Origin: Candidatus Gastranaerophilales bacterium
Lineage (GTDB): Bacteria > Cyanobacteriota > Vampirovibrionia > Gastranaerophilales > Gastranaerophilaceae
Length of the DNA: 64,000 bases
Assembly: GCA_944324395.1 (NCBI GenBank)
Contig: CALUWC010000001.1
Coordinates: 62,001-126,000, forward strand
Reading direction: 5' to 3'
Shown: piece after piece, positions 25,777-34,652 of the stretch
How positions within the stretch are numbered: position 1 is the stretch's first letter
How the letters are laid out: every line of letters begins with the position of its first letter
The notes under the pieces: generated by a model
Databases searched by the model: none
What the model was told of the DNA's origin: nothing
The model's input: the letters and a program-made list of their open reading frames with translations, nothing else
Translations under genes and position numbers: made by a program

Positions 25777-27741
25777 TTATTTAATATTTTTGCTTTTTAG
25801 AAACTTTAATTCTCTTTTAGCTTTTTTTATATCAAAATCAGGTTTCAGTTCAAAAGTTTTTTCATAATCGCCTTTTGATTTTTCTTCGTCTCCGAGATTT
25901 TTGTATATAAGGCTTCTTAAGTAGTATAAATCAGGAAGATCTTCCTTTAGTGCATTTTTAATGGCTGGGGCTGCATTTTGCAGTGCTTTTTCATAATCTT
26001 TGAGCATATAATATAAGGAGGTTTTAAGTTTGTAGCCGTCAGGATTGTTTTTATCAAGTTCTGTAGCCTTATCAAGGTGTTTTAAAGCTTTTTTTAATTT
26101 TCCAATATTCATTTCTATCCAGGCTAAGTTTACAAAAGCTGTTGGGTTTTCAGGTGCAATTTTAACAGTTTTTTGAGCAAGAGTTAATCCTTCTTCAATT
26201 TTATGCATTAAAAATAGCAGACGAGATTTATTTAAGTATGCTAGCGGGTTATCAGGGCAAAGTTCAATTACTTTATCATAATATCTTATTGCCAGTTTAT
26301 ATTTTTTTAATATGTCATAGCAATATGCTTTCCTGGCAAGAGTAAGAGCATAAAATTTTATGTCATCATCGTCTTTGCAGTGACAGTGTTTGAGAATATA
26401 ATTTGTATATTTTATTGCCTGTTGAAATTCTTTCATTTGACATTTTACAAATGTAATCATCTGATATATTCTTAAATCTTTCGGGTATTTTATCAGGTAG
26501 TTATTTAAAAGTTTTTCAAATTTTGGATAATTATTTTCATTTTTGTTTTTTTCAATAATATTTTTAAGCCAATATATCTCAATTGATGACAGTTCTTTTA
26601 TCTCTTTTTCAAAAGTTTCAAAAAATTCATCATAATATTTTATAGCCAGTTTATCTTTTTTTAATAAATCATAGTAGAAGCCTTTTCTAAAAAGAGCATC
26701 AATTTTTATTTCATCGTTGTCTTTGCAGTGTTTTAGAATGTAATTTGTATATTTTATTGCCTGTTGAAATTTTTTCATTTGACCTTTTACATATGCAAGC
26801 ATCTGATATATTCTTAAATCTTTCGGGTATTTTATCAGGTAGCCGTTTAAAAGTTTTTCAAATTTTGGATAATTATTTTCATTAGTGTTCTTTTCAATAA
26901 TATATTTAAGCCAGAATATATCAATTGTCGGCAATTCTTTTATAGCTTTTTCAAAAGGTTCAAAAAATTCATCATACATTTTGTTGTTGAAGTAAAGCAT
27001 TCCTAGCTCTTCAAATGAATCAACATCACCTAATTTTATTGCTTTCTTATAATCTGCTATTGCACCTTTTATATCTTCTATTTCCTCTTTTACTCTTGCC
27101 CTGTAGCTATATAAATATCCTGTATCCGGATCAATACTTATCATTTTGTTATAGATTTCAATGAGTTTTTCCGGATTAATGTTTGGATAATCCAGATAGT
27201 AATAATCGCTAAGCTTAAAATAATTACGAATATTATTCGGTTCGTATTCTATTGCTTTATTTATATATTTAAAAATTTCCTGTTTTGTTTTTTTTAATAA
27301 TTCAGGTTTTTTATGATAGTCAGGACACTTTTCTAATAAAATTTCAGCCATTAATATGTAGTATTTATATGGATTTTTAGGCAGATGAAATTCAAACATT
27401 CTTTCGGAAAAATATAATGCGTTGTCTATATCTTTAATATCAAGTGAGTATTTTGTCATTAAATAGATACTTTCAATACTGTCAGGATTTTTAATAAGTG
27501 TAAGCATACTTAATGACAATGCTAAGAAGTCATATCTCATATTGGCGGCAACAGTTGTTTTGTGCAAAAGCTCTTTTTCAGTGTATTTATCAAGATTATT
27601 ATAAATCTCGGTTACTTCTTTGAGCCAGCTTTCGTATTTCTCATGCTTTTCGGGGTGTTTTGTGTATGATTTTAAATAGCTTTGATAAGCTTTTTCATAA
27701 TTTTTCTCATTAAAGAATTTTTTGAATTTACAATCCAGCAT
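25777..27741 (-). CDS. TPR-repeat protein with a recent internal tandem duplication
   Basis: This 654-residue cytoplasmic protein is made almost entirely of tetratricopeptide repeats (for example AIADYKKAIKLGDVDSFEEL, AIRYYDKVIELCPDNPLAYL, ALKHLDKATELDKNNPDGYK). A 114-residue block around residues 250-370 is repeated directly after itself, nearly identical (NENNYPKFEKLLN, YLIKYPKDLRIYQM, QAIKYTNYILKHC in both copies). There is no signal peptide. It follows the glycoside-hydrolase gene by 64 nt and probably belongs to that operon. TPR proteins act as protein-binding scaffolds; the partner is unknown. Confidence 0.75.
   Translation of the reverse strand: MLDCKFKKFFNEKNYEKAYQSYLKSYTKHPEKHEKYESWLKEVTEIYNNLDKYTEKELLHKTTVAANMRYDFLALSLSMLTLIKNPDSIESIYLMTKYSLDIKDIDNALYFSERMFEFHLPKNPYKYYILMAEILLEKCPDYHKKPELLKKTKQEIFKYINKAIEYEPNNIRNYFKLSDYYYLDYPNINPEKLIEIYNKMISIDPDTGYLYSYRARVKEEIEDIKGAIADYKKAIKLGDVDSFEELGMLYFNNKMYDEFFEPFEKAIKELPTIDIFWLKYIIEKNTNENNYPKFEKLLNGYLIKYPKDLRIYQMLAYVKGQMKKFQQAIKYTNYILKHCKDNDEIKIDALFRKGFYYDLLKKDKLAIKYYDEFFETFEKEIKELSSIEIYWLKNIIEKNKNENNYPKFEKLLNNYLIKYPKDLRIYQMITFVKCQMKEFQQAIKYTNYILKHCHCKDDDDIKFYALTLARKAYCYDILKKYKLAIRYYDKVIELCPDNPLAYLNKSRLLFLMHKIEEGLTLAQKTVKIAPENPTAFVNLAWIEMNIGKLKKALKHLDKATELDKNNPDGYKLKTSLYYMLKDYEKALQNAAPAIKNALKEDLPDLYYLRSLIYKNLGDEEKSKGDYEKTFELKPDFDIKKAKRELKFLKSKNIK
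26365..26992. repeat. Tandem 342-bp duplication inside the TPR gene
   Basis: Two copies offset by exactly 342 bp (114 codons) are nearly identical over long blocks, for example the sequence from 26393 against that from 26735 and the segment ending near 26650 against that near 26992. The offset keeps the reading frame. Confidence 0.8.
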
Positions 27742-27805
27742 AATTTTTTGTTATTCCTCTGCTATTCTTTTGTAAAGACCCAGAATCCTTTGTTGTTAGT
27801 AGTTG

Positions 27806-29686
27806 TTATGACTTTTCGCGGTTTTGATTCTTCTTTTTTTGCCAAGGAAATATCTTCCACTTTTTTTTTTCAGCAATAACATTTTTCTTTGGCTTAGCTT
27901 CGTTAAATACACTTGCCATTAGGGTTGTTGTATAAACAGGTGTTGTATGGGCATAATCAAATATGATAACACCGTTAGCGTTAAGCCTTCTTGTTTGATA
28001 AATCTGTCTGATTAAATCTTCAGATGCTCCGCCCATAAATGTAATAAATAATCCGGCATAAAGTTCGGTGCCTTCTGATTTAACATTCATAACATCACTC
28101 ATCATAGAAGCAAGCATCTTAGGATCGTAGGTTAAAAACAGTGGAGTAAAACCGTCAATGTAGTCATTTTTTGACCATGATCTCCAGTCTTGTTGTTTTG
28201 AAGATAATGCTGAAACTAAATCAGGGAATATAACTGCACTTATATATACTCCTTTTTCTCTTCCGAGTTTACCTACTTTTTTTACAAATTGAGTTACATT
28301 ATTTCTTCGGTAATCATTCCAGTCAAGCCACTGAGCATCAGTGTTTGTTAATGTCAATGGATCAACTCCGTACAGTAATTTAAAATCATTTCTTGCATAT
28401 TCAGTAAAGCCCCAAGCGTAAATATCTCGAGCAAGGCTTGTGTTAGGATATCTTATATAGTCAAGATTTATACCATCCGGTTTATATTCGGTTATAATTT
28501 CATCTAATAGCTCTAAAAGAAAATCTTGGACTTCCGGGTTTGCAGGATCTATAAAGTATCCGTTGTGCTCAGAACCTGAACGAGTTGCTTTTGGAGATTC
28601 TGCATCTCGTTTTATTTTATTCCCCCAATCCGGTCTTACAGATAATATGCTTGACGGATCTGATTCAGGAGTCTGATTTCCAACATAGAATGACTGGAAC
28701 CAAATATGTACTTTTATATCTCGTTTGTGTGCTTCCTTTATCCATATTTCAAGCGGATCAAAACCTTCAAATTTTGGATTTTGTACGGTAAATCCGTATT
28801 TATTCATAGTTTTGCTTGGAAATATTGTTTTTCCATGAAAATAGGTTTCAAGAAATATGTTATTAAAACCGTTTTCTTTAATATTATCAAGTGTAGCTAT
28901 TATTTGTTCTTTTGATGTTTCGGTAGGTCTTATCCAGGTCCCTCTCATTTCGTCTTTTATATATGGCAAAGATGTTTTGATTGCCATATTTGCAGCATCA
29001 ATTGCTTCATGTGTATATTGGCTGAGGATGGAACTGTTCTGTTTTTCATTTTCTGCTATTTTTAAATAGTTTTCAGCAGTCAGAATATGACCCTCCGGAA
29101 GGGTGTAGTTGTAATCTTTGACAGAATTTTTGTAATAATCAATCATTGATTTGGCTTCATTTATTTTAGCCTTAGCTTCATAAGTATAACTTTCAGATGT
29201 TGTGTAGGCTGTTATAGTTTTGTTAAAAATATCGACATATATTTTTGAACCTACTGAAACATTTTTGGTTATCCAGTTTTTGGCTTTACCATGTCCGCTA
29301 ATAACAACTCCATTTCTAGGAATTGTAGAATCGGCTCCGCTTAATGCGGTAACAGTATTTTCTTCAACAATGGCTTCGGTTCCAAATTCGTTTGTCCCTG
29401 TGTGTATTCCGAAATTAGGGGTGTAGATAATCAGTTCGTCAGCACCTCTTCCGCCGGGAAAAATACTTGCATTAAAACTGGGGTCGATTGCTTTTATAGG
29501 AAAGGTACTTTTTTTGAATACTACTTCATTGGGGTTTATTGTATATTTTGAAAATGCTGTTAAATCAGGCTGCTGCTGTTCCTGCGGTGTAAATTTTGAG
29601 AAATCTATTTCTTCAGCTTTTGCAATATTTGAAAAAGTAAATAATAATGCAAGTAATAATATTGATATTATTTTAAAATTTTTCAT
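27806..29686 (-). CDS. Secreted family-10-like glycoside hydrolase (GHL10/DUF187)
   Basis: This 626-residue exported protein has a signal peptide (residues 1-24), an N-terminal domain (about 45-170) with a motif pattern resembling a secreted sugar-binding or phosphodiester-glycosidase-like fold (GVVISGHGKAKNWI), a helical linker, and a GHL10 TIM barrel from RGTWIRPTE (about 245) onward. Motifs are FNNIFLETYFHGKTIFPS, WFQSFYVG, DPANPEVQDFLLELLDEI and DGINLDYIRYP, the last holding the family's conserved acidic residue pair. It likely cleaves an extracellular or peptidoglycan-type polysaccharide. It ends in a basic tail (KKKWKIFPWQKKKNQNREKS). Similar proteins are common in cyanobacteria. Confidence 0.85.
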   Translation of the reverse strand: MKNFKIISILLLALLFTFSNIAKAEEIDFSKFTPQEQQQPDLTAFSKYTINPNEVVFKKSTFPIKAIDPSFNASIFPGGRGADELIIYTPNFGIHTGTNEFGTEAIVEENTVTALSGADSTIPRNGVVISGHGKAKNWITKNVSVGSKIYVDIFNKTITAYTTSESYTYEAKAKINEAKSMIDYYKNSVKDYNYTLPEGHILTAENYLKIAENEKQNSSILSQYTHEAIDAANMAIKTSLPYIKDEMRGTWIRPTETSKEQIIATLDNIKENGFNNIFLETYFHGKTIFPSKTMNKYGFTVQNPKFEGFDPLEIWIKEAHKRDIKVHIWFQSFYVGNQTPESDPSSILSVRPDWGNKIKRDAESPKATRSGSEHNGYFIDPANPEVQDFLLELLDEIITEYKPDGINLDYIRYPNTSLARDIYAWGFTEYARNDFKLLYGVDPLTLTNTDAQWLDWNDYRRNNVTQFVKKVGKLGREKGVYISAVIFPDLVSALSSKQQDWRSWSKNDYIDGFTPLFLTYDPKMLASMMSDVMNVKSEGTELYAGLFITFMGGASEDLIRQIYQTRRLNANGVIIFDYAHTTPVYTTTLMASVFNEAKPKKNVIAEKKKWKIFPWQKKKNQNREKS

Positions 29687-29688
29687 TA

Positions 29689-30381
29689 TTATTTTCCTTT
29701 TCTCTTGTTGTAATATCCTGTGTTTTTATATTTTAAACTTTCAATTTCCCGTATTTTTTCAGGTAATATTGTGTTATTTGGCTGAATTAAAAATGCTTTT
29801 TTGTAATATTGATTTGCTCTCAACAGGTCCCCTAATTTTTCGTACATAACAGCCATTTTTATAAGTACATTGAAGGTTTCCTGATATCCGTTTTCAAATG
29901 CTGTATTGTAATAATATAATGCTCTTGTATAATCTTCTCTGGTGTAATAAAATTCGCCGAAGTAGTAATTTGTAAGTGCATTTTTTTTGTCAATTTTCAA
30001 TGCTCTAAAAAAGTAAGCTTTTGAATAACTGTTTTGTTTTTCGTAATCATATACTCTTGCCAGCTGGACTAAAGGATAAATATTGTCAGGCTCCAGTCTG
30101 GTGAGTATAAAATATTCTCCGCTTGCTTTTTGTAAAAATTCTTTTTTTTGAGAATTATTTTGTGCGGCCAAGGCTTTTTGAAAATAATAATCAGCCAATT
30201 TTTGAGTTGATGCTTTGTCTATTTTCGAATAGTCAATGTATGCATCATTATAATTAACCTCGCCGAATTCAACGGCAACAGCTGCATCATAAACAGAAGT
30301 GCTTCCAATAATCATGAAAGCACTCAGAATTATTAGTAAATTTCTACAAATCTGTGTATGACGGAGTTGTTTTTGTGTCAT
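29689..30381 (-). CDS. Membrane-anchored or secreted TPR protein
   Basis: This 230-residue protein has an N-terminal hydrophobic segment (NLLIILSAFMIIGSTSVYDA, about residues 13-32), then four to five TPR units (YFILTRLEPDNIYPLVQLAR, AYFFRALKIDKKNALTNYYF, YYYNTAFENGYQET, NQYYKKAFLIQPNN). The chosen ATG at 30381 overlaps the upstream gene by 38 nt, and the stop is 2 nt before the next gene's start, so the cluster is tightly coupled. A longer frame exists from 30426 but lies further inside the upstream gene. It may be an envelope partner of the glycoside hydrolase. Confidence 0.65.
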   Translation of the reverse strand: MTQKQLRHTQICRNLLIILSAFMIIGSTSVYDAAVAVEFGEVNYNDAYIDYSKIDKASTQKLADYYFQKALAAQNNSQKKEFLQKASGEYFILTRLEPDNIYPLVQLARVYDYEKQNSYSKAYFFRALKIDKKNALTNYYFGEFYYTREDYTRALYYYNTAFENGYQETFNVLIKMAVMYEKLGDLLRANQYYKKAFLIQPNNTILPEKIREIESLKYKNTGYYNKRKGK

Positions 30382-30664
30382 GATGATACATTGAATAATC
30401 TTCGGCAGCCGGATCAGTGTACACATACAATTTTCTCCAGAATCTTACAAATTTGTTTTGTTTTCTATATGCAGCTTCATCCGGGGTATAGTATTCCTGC
30501 CTTGTAGCTCTCGCTTTGCTGACACTTATCATATCAGCTGTTTGCTCTGAATACCCGTTTAGCTTTAAAACAGCAGGATTAGTTGTTTGATCTACAGAGA
30601 TAGCTGCATTCGATTGTAGCTGGGCTGATACAGCCAATAATGCAATCAATAATACTTTTTTCAT
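30344..30664 (-). CDS. Small secreted protein
   Basis: This 106-residue protein has a clear signal peptide (MKKVLLIALLAVSAQLQS, cleaved near NAA). The mature part carries DEAAYRKQNKFVRFWRKLYV and ends YHHDTKTTPSYTDL. AGAGG before the ATG at 30664 supports this start over the GTG two codons earlier. It is the first gene of a four-gene set with the TPR protein, the family-10 hydrolase and the larger TPR protein. No family is recognised. The basic-aromatic helix (KFVRFWRKLYVY) could contact membranes or glycans. Confidence 0.6.
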   Translation of the reverse strand: MKKVLLIALLAVSAQLQSNAAISVDQTTNPAVLKLNGYSEQTADMISVSKARATRQEYYTPDEAAYRKQNKFVRFWRKLYVYTDPAAEDYSMYHHDTKTTPSYTDL

Positions 30665-30751
30665 AGTCACCTCTTTTTATTATAATATTATATTTCCATT
30701 TTAGAATTGTTGCAATAATATTATAATTTGTTTACATAAAATAGTCATGGA

Positions 30752-31807
30752 TTATTTGTATGATTTCATTATGACTTCTTCTAATTTATCAAGAAGTTCA
30801 TTTTCCGGAACCCGGGCTATTATTTCTCCTTTTTGGAATACATAGCCTTCATTTATTCCGCCTGCAATACCAAAATCAGCGTGTCTGGCTTCTCCGGGGC
30901 CGTTAACCGCACAACCCATTGTGGCAATTGTTATATTAGCATCAAGATTTTTAAAACGCTGTTCAACTTTTTTTGCCAAGCTGATTAAATCTATCTGTGT
31001 TCTTCCGCATGTCGGGCAGGAAATAAAGTTTACCCCTTTATTTCTCAGTTTGAGGCTTTTTAAAATATCAAATCCTGCATAAACTTCTTCAACCGGATCT
31101 TCAGTCAGCGAAACTCTTATTGTGTCTCCGATACCTTCTGCCAATAGTGTTCCCAGTCCTATTGAAGATTTTATTAAGCCGTTTTTCAGTGTTCCAGCTT
31201 CTGTTACTCCAAGATGAAGAGGATATGGAATTTTTTCCGCAATTGAACGATAGGCTTCAATTGTTGTGAGAACATCAGAAGATTTTAAAGAAACTTTTAT
31301 TAAATCAAAATCCAGATCTTCAAGAATTTTTATATGTCTCATGGCACTTTCAACCATTTTTTCAGCCAGCGGAATTTCTTTTTCCTGTAAATCTTTTTCT
31401 AAAGAGCCGGCATTCACCCCGATTCTTATAGGTATATTTTGCTGTTTTGCAAGTTTTACTACCTTTTCTACATTTTCTCTTTTTCCGATATTTCCCGGAT
31501 TTAGTCTAAGAGCAGCTATTCCGTTATTTATACATTGGATAGCCAGTCTGTAGTCAAAATGGATGTCTGCAATCAAAGGAACGGGAGATATTTTAACAAG
31601 TTCTTTTATTGCTTCTGCCGCATCTTTATTTAAAACCGCAAGTCTGACCAGTTCGCAGCCCGCATTTGTCAATTCCTGAATTTGCATTGCAGTTTCCTGA
31701 ATATTGCGGGTGTCTGTGTTGCACATAGATTGAACACTAATCGGATTATTATTACCGATTTTTACATTTCCTATTGAAATTTCTTTTGATTTTCTTCTTT
31801 TTATCAT
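30752..31807 (-). CDS. ispG: 4-hydroxy-3-methylbut-2-enyl-diphosphate synthase
   Basis: IspG carries out the sixth step of the MEP isoprenoid pathway, reducing MEcPP to HMBPP with a [4Fe-4S] cluster. This 351-residue protein has the TIM-barrel start ISIGNVKIGNNNPISVQSM and the C-terminal cluster domain with CPTCGRTQ and MGCAVNGPGEARHAD; conserved Cys residues in these motifs bind the cluster. Length fits the short bacterial form. No Shine-Dalgarno sequence is visible; an extended -10 (TGA-TACAAT, 31822-31814) ends 6 nt before the ATG, suggesting a leaderless mRNA. Confidence 0.96.
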   Translation of the reverse strand: MIKRRKSKEISIGNVKIGNNNPISVQSMCNTDTRNIQETAMQIQELTNAGCELVRLAVLNKDAAEAIKELVKISPVPLIADIHFDYRLAIQCINNGIAALRLNPGNIGKRENVEKVVKLAKQQNIPIRIGVNAGSLEKDLQEKEIPLAEKMVESAMRHIKILEDLDFDLIKVSLKSSDVLTTIEAYRSIAEKIPYPLHLGVTEAGTLKNGLIKSSIGLGTLLAEGIGDTIRVSLTEDPVEEVYAGFDILKSLKLRNKGVNFISCPTCGRTQIDLISLAKKVEQRFKNLDANITIATMGCAVNGPGEARHADFGIAGGINEGYVFQKGEIIARVPENELLDKLEEVIMKSYK

Positions 31808-31813
31808 AGAATA

Positions 31814-31822
31814 ATTGTATCA
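31814..31822 (-). promoter_or_regulatory. Extended -10 (TGA-TACAAT) at the ispG start
   Basis: On the minus strand TG-A-TACAAT ends six nucleotides (TATTCT) before the ispG ATG. It predicts transcription starting at the A of the start codon. Confidence 0.5.
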
Positions 31823-31849
31823 CAATTATTTAAAAGAGAGAGGTATTTT

Positions 31850-32584
31850 ATGAGAATTGCGGTATTATCTGACTTGCATGCCAACGCACAGGCATTAGAA
31901 GCTGTTATGAACGATGTAGTTAACCAAAATTGCGAGCATGTTTTTTGTTTGGGTGATATTGCATTAGCAGGTCCTCAGCCAAAGGAAGTTACTGACTATG
32001 TTATGGCTCAGAATACATGGACTGTTATTCAGGGAAATACGGATAAAATGATAGCCCAGTACGGACCGGAGGTTGTTGAATTTCTTCAGGCTCAGTATCC
32101 TATTATGGCAAATGCAATTGCTGATGATGTTTTAGCTCTAGATGATGCTCATCGTGCTTATTTGGCAGAGCTTCCTCCTCAGTTAAGTTTTGATGTTGAA
32201 GGGTGTAATGTATTGCTTGTTCATGGTTCTCCAAGAGCAAATAATGAAGATATATTGCCTGAAATGCCTCTTGAGGTAGTTGAAGAAATTATAGAAGGCA
32301 CTCAGGAAAAATTGATTCTTTGCGGGCATACTCATGTTCCTTGCGGATATCAGACTAATACCGGTCAAACAGTTGTTAACGTAGGCAGCGTAGGTCGTCC
32401 TATGACTCCTGAACCTAAAGCGTGTTATGCAATTATAGATTTTTCTCAAGGGTCATTTGAAGTTAGACACAGATTTGTTGAATATGATAATGTTTTAGCT
32501 GCTCAAATTATGTCGCAGCGTGGGTTTGTCGGAGCAGACAGATTGGCTGACATTTTATTAAATCCTGTTGAACGTCATATATAA
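31850..32584 (+). CDS. Metallophosphoesterase (YfcE/calcineurin-like, PF12850 type)
   Basis: This 244-residue enzyme has phosphoesterase metal motifs: LSDLHANAQAL (residues 6-16), GDIALAGP (about 37-44), GNTDK (about 64-68), VHGSPR (about 124-129), GHTHVP (about 162-167) and NVGSVGRPM. The GNTD form replaces the usual GNHD, as in several members of this subfamily. AGAGAGGTATTTT precedes the ATG. It probably hydrolyses a phosphodiester in the cytoplasm. It is divergent from ispG and 19 nt ahead of the YkgJ gene. Substrate is unknown. Confidence 0.85.
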   Translation: MRIAVLSDLHANAQALEAVMNDVVNQNCEHVFCLGDIALAGPQPKEVTDYVMAQNTWTVIQGNTDKMIAQYGPEVVEFLQAQYPIMANAIADDVLALDDAHRAYLAELPPQLSFDVEGCNVLLVHGSPRANNEDILPEMPLEVVEEIIEGTQEKLILCGHTHVPCGYQTNTGQTVVNVGSVGRPMTPEPKACYAIIDFSQGSFEVRHRFVEYDNVLAAQIMSQRGFVGADRLADILLNPVERHI

Positions 32585-32588
32585 TATG

Positions 32589-32597
32589 TGCTAAGTT
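32589..32597 (+). promoter_or_regulatory. Extended -10 (TGC-TAAGTT) at the YkgJ-type gene start
   Basis: TG-C-TAAGTT ends 6 nt before the ATG at 32604, with no ribosome site. The layout closely resembles that at the gtrA start. Confidence 0.45.
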
Positions 32598-32603
32598 ATT
32601 GTT

Positions 32604-33284
32604 ATGGACGATTTATCTGAGCATATTGAAAAATTACGCACTGAATACAGAAGAATTTTTATAGAAACTGTCAAATTGTTAGAAGCAGAAGTATTGTCTT
32701 TCAGACCTGAAAATTTTTCCGGTGAAATTTTTGAATATTATGAAAATAATTCTGCGGGTCGAGTTTGGCAAAATTCTGTTTTAAACTATTTAAGGTCAGT
32801 ATACTATCCTCAGATTATAGAATTGCAGGCGGAAATAAATGATATGAGAAAGAAATATTCATGTTCCGGCTGCGGAGCTTGCTGTAAACTTGCGGTTAGT
32901 GAATTTTCACCTGCTGAATTAAAGCAAAAAGCTCAAAATGGTGATAAATTTGCAAAACAGTTTATTCAAATATTTATTCCTTATGAAACTATTGAAGAAG
33001 TAAAAACAATATATCCTGAATATCTGAAACTTTTATCGGAACAAAAAGAAACGGGATATTATTTTTACCATTGTCCAAAGGTTACTGATGATAACAGGTG
33101 TCCTGATTATGAAAACAGACCGCAAATATGCAGAGATTTCCCTGATAATTCTGCAGCATTTTTACCCTTAACCTGCGGTTATTGCGATTGGAAAGAGCGA
33201 ACTGAACTTCTATATCTAAAGTTAACTGCAATGTCTGAAGTTGCGAGTTTTTACCTTGAAAATTTGAATAAATTGCACAAATAA
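32604..33284 (+). CDS. YkgJ-family cysteine cluster protein
   Basis: This 226-residue protein has a helical N-terminus and then the conserved Cys cluster: CSGCGACCKLAV (about residues 90-101), CPKVTDDNRCPDYENRPQIC (about 155-174) and LTCGYCDW. The arrangement suits binding of a metal, probably zinc or an iron-sulfur cluster. The biochemical role of the family is not settled. It sits between a phosphoesterase and rlmN, with a 23-nt gap to rlmN. It lacks a Shine-Dalgarno site and carries a -10-like element at a fixed 6-nt distance from the ATG. Confidence 0.8.
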   Translation: MDDLSEHIEKLRTEYRRIFIETVKLLEAEVLSFRPENFSGEIFEYYENNSAGRVWQNSVLNYLRSVYYPQIIELQAEINDMRKKYSCSGCGACCKLAVSEFSPAELKQKAQNGDKFAKQFIQIFIPYETIEEVKTIYPEYLKLLSEQKETGYYFYHCPKVTDDNRCPDYENRPQICRDFPDNSAAFLPLTCGYCDWKERTELLYLKLTAMSEVASFYLENLNKLHK

Positions 33285-33292
33285 TTTCAGCA

Positions 33293-33301
33293 TGTGATAA
33301 T
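33293..33301 (+). promoter_or_regulatory. Extended -10 (TGT-GATAAT) at the rlmN start
   Basis: TG-T-GATAAT ends 6 nt before the ATG at 33308. No Shine-Dalgarno site is seen. Confidence 0.45.
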
Positions 33302-33307
33302 TGATTT

Positions 33308-34327
33308 ATGGAAACGTTATCAGGACTTACACTAAACGAAATAGAAAAAATTACAGATGAACTCGGAGCTAGCAAGTTCAGAGCAAGGCAGATTCATAAT
33401 TGGATATATCTCAAATCCGTTAAATCTATTGATGAAATGACTGATTTATCCGTAAAATTTCGGGATGAACTTAAAAAGACTGCTATTGTTTCTGATGTGA
33501 AAGTAAAAGTAAAACAGGTAAGCAAAGACGGAACAATAAAATATTTGCTTGAATTTCCCGATGGAGAGTGTGTTGAAACTGTTCTTATGCGTTTTGATAA
33601 TCGTGCGAATTTAACTGCCTGTGTAAGTTCTCAGGTTGGTTGTGCTGTTAATTGCAGTTTTTGTGCAACAGGAAAGCGGGGATTTATAAGAAATCTCTCT
33701 TATAAAGAAATTATAGAGCAGGTTTTGACAATTCAGCGAGATACCGGTTTGAAGGTTACTAATGTCGTTTTTATGGGGCAGGGCGAGCCATTATTGAATT
33801 TGGATAATGTGTTAAAAGCTATGGAGATTTTTAATGAAAGTTTTCAGATTGGTGCCAGAAGATTAACTGTTTCAACTTCAGGTATTATTCCGCAGATTAA
33901 AAAGCTTGCTGAACTTGATATGCAGTCTACATTGGCATTATCTTTGCATGCATCAAATCATGAAACACGCTTAAAGCTTATGCCGATAGAGGCAAAATAT
34001 AATATGAATGATCTTCATAAAGCATTAAAATATTATGTTGAAAAGACCGGACGCCGGATTACTATAGAGTATCTTTTGATAAAAGGTTTGAACGATACTA
34101 TAGAATCTGCAAAACAGCTTGCGGCATATTTGAAGGATATAAAATGCAATATAAACTTAATTCCGTACAACCCGACCGAGCAAAATGATTATAAACGACC
34201 CTCCAATAATTCTATTATGCAATTTAAATCTCTAATGGAGCATTCGGGCAAAAAAGTAACTGTGCGGTTAGAACGTGGTGCTGATATTGATGCTGCCTGC
34301 GGTCAGCTTCGGGGTAAGGTTGATTAA
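33308..34327 (+). CDS. rlmN: 23S rRNA (A2503-C2)/tRNA (A37-C2) methyltransferase
   Basis: RlmN is a radical-SAM enzyme that methylates A2503 of 23S rRNA and A37 of some tRNAs, tuning decoding. This 339-residue protein has the CxxxCxxC cluster motif in CAVNCSFCATGKRG (about residues 110-123), the GQGEPLLN SAM-binding segment, STSGIIPQI and LSLHA motifs, and a late Cys in DIDAACGQLRG required for catalysis. The N-terminal accessory domain (LGASKFRARQIHNWIY) binds the RNA. Its last 4 nt overlap the convergent HTH gene. Confidence 0.96.
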   Translation: METLSGLTLNEIEKITDELGASKFRARQIHNWIYLKSVKSIDEMTDLSVKFRDELKKTAIVSDVKVKVKQVSKDGTIKYLLEFPDGECVETVLMRFDNRANLTACVSSQVGCAVNCSFCATGKRGFIRNLSYKEIIEQVLTIQRDTGLKVTNVVFMGQGEPLLNLDNVLKAMEIFNESFQIGARRLTVSTSGIIPQIKKLAELDMQSTLALSLHASNHETRLKLMPIEAKYNMNDLHKALKYYVEKTGRRITIEYLLIKGLNDTIESAKQLAAYLKDIKCNINLIPYNPTEQNDYKRPSNNSIMQFKSLMEHSGKKVTVRLERGADIDAACGQLRGKVD

Positions 34328-34536
34328 ATTTTTCGCTTTTTTAATTCGATATCATAGCCTAAGATGTCTGCAATAACCTTGAATTCTTCGTATTTAAGGG
34401 TTTTTCTGGCTAATTTGTCGGAGATAACTTTAAGATTGTATGGATATCCCGTTTTTTGCTGCATAAGTTCTGCCAGATGTTTCATTGTGACAGCTTCTTT
34501 TGCGAGTAATAATTTTACATCCTCTTTGACACTCAT
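34324..34536 (-). CDS. Small helix-turn-helix-like protein
   Basis: This 70-residue protein (MSVKEDVKLLLAKEAVTMKH...) consists of helices with an XRE-like order: VTMKHLAELMQQKTG and YNLKVISDKLARKTLKYEE, then FKVIADILGYDIEL. AAGGAG 6 nt before the ATG at 34536 fixes the start; a longer open frame to 34614 runs into untranslated sequence. It may be a DNA-binding regulator, but the N-terminal placement of the helices is unusual and no target is visible. The stop overlaps rlmN by 4 nt on the opposite strand. Confidence 0.65.
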   Translation of the reverse strand: MSVKEDVKLLLAKEAVTMKHLAELMQQKTGYPYNLKVISDKLARKTLKYEEFKVIADILGYDIELKKRKI

Positions 34537-34652
34537 TGTAATCTCCTTATTCAAATATACACATTCGTCTTGATTAATGGGATATGTTGTGTAATAATAG
34601 TTATATATGTACATAAATAGGTACTATAGTGACGATATATTAAGGAGAGTAA

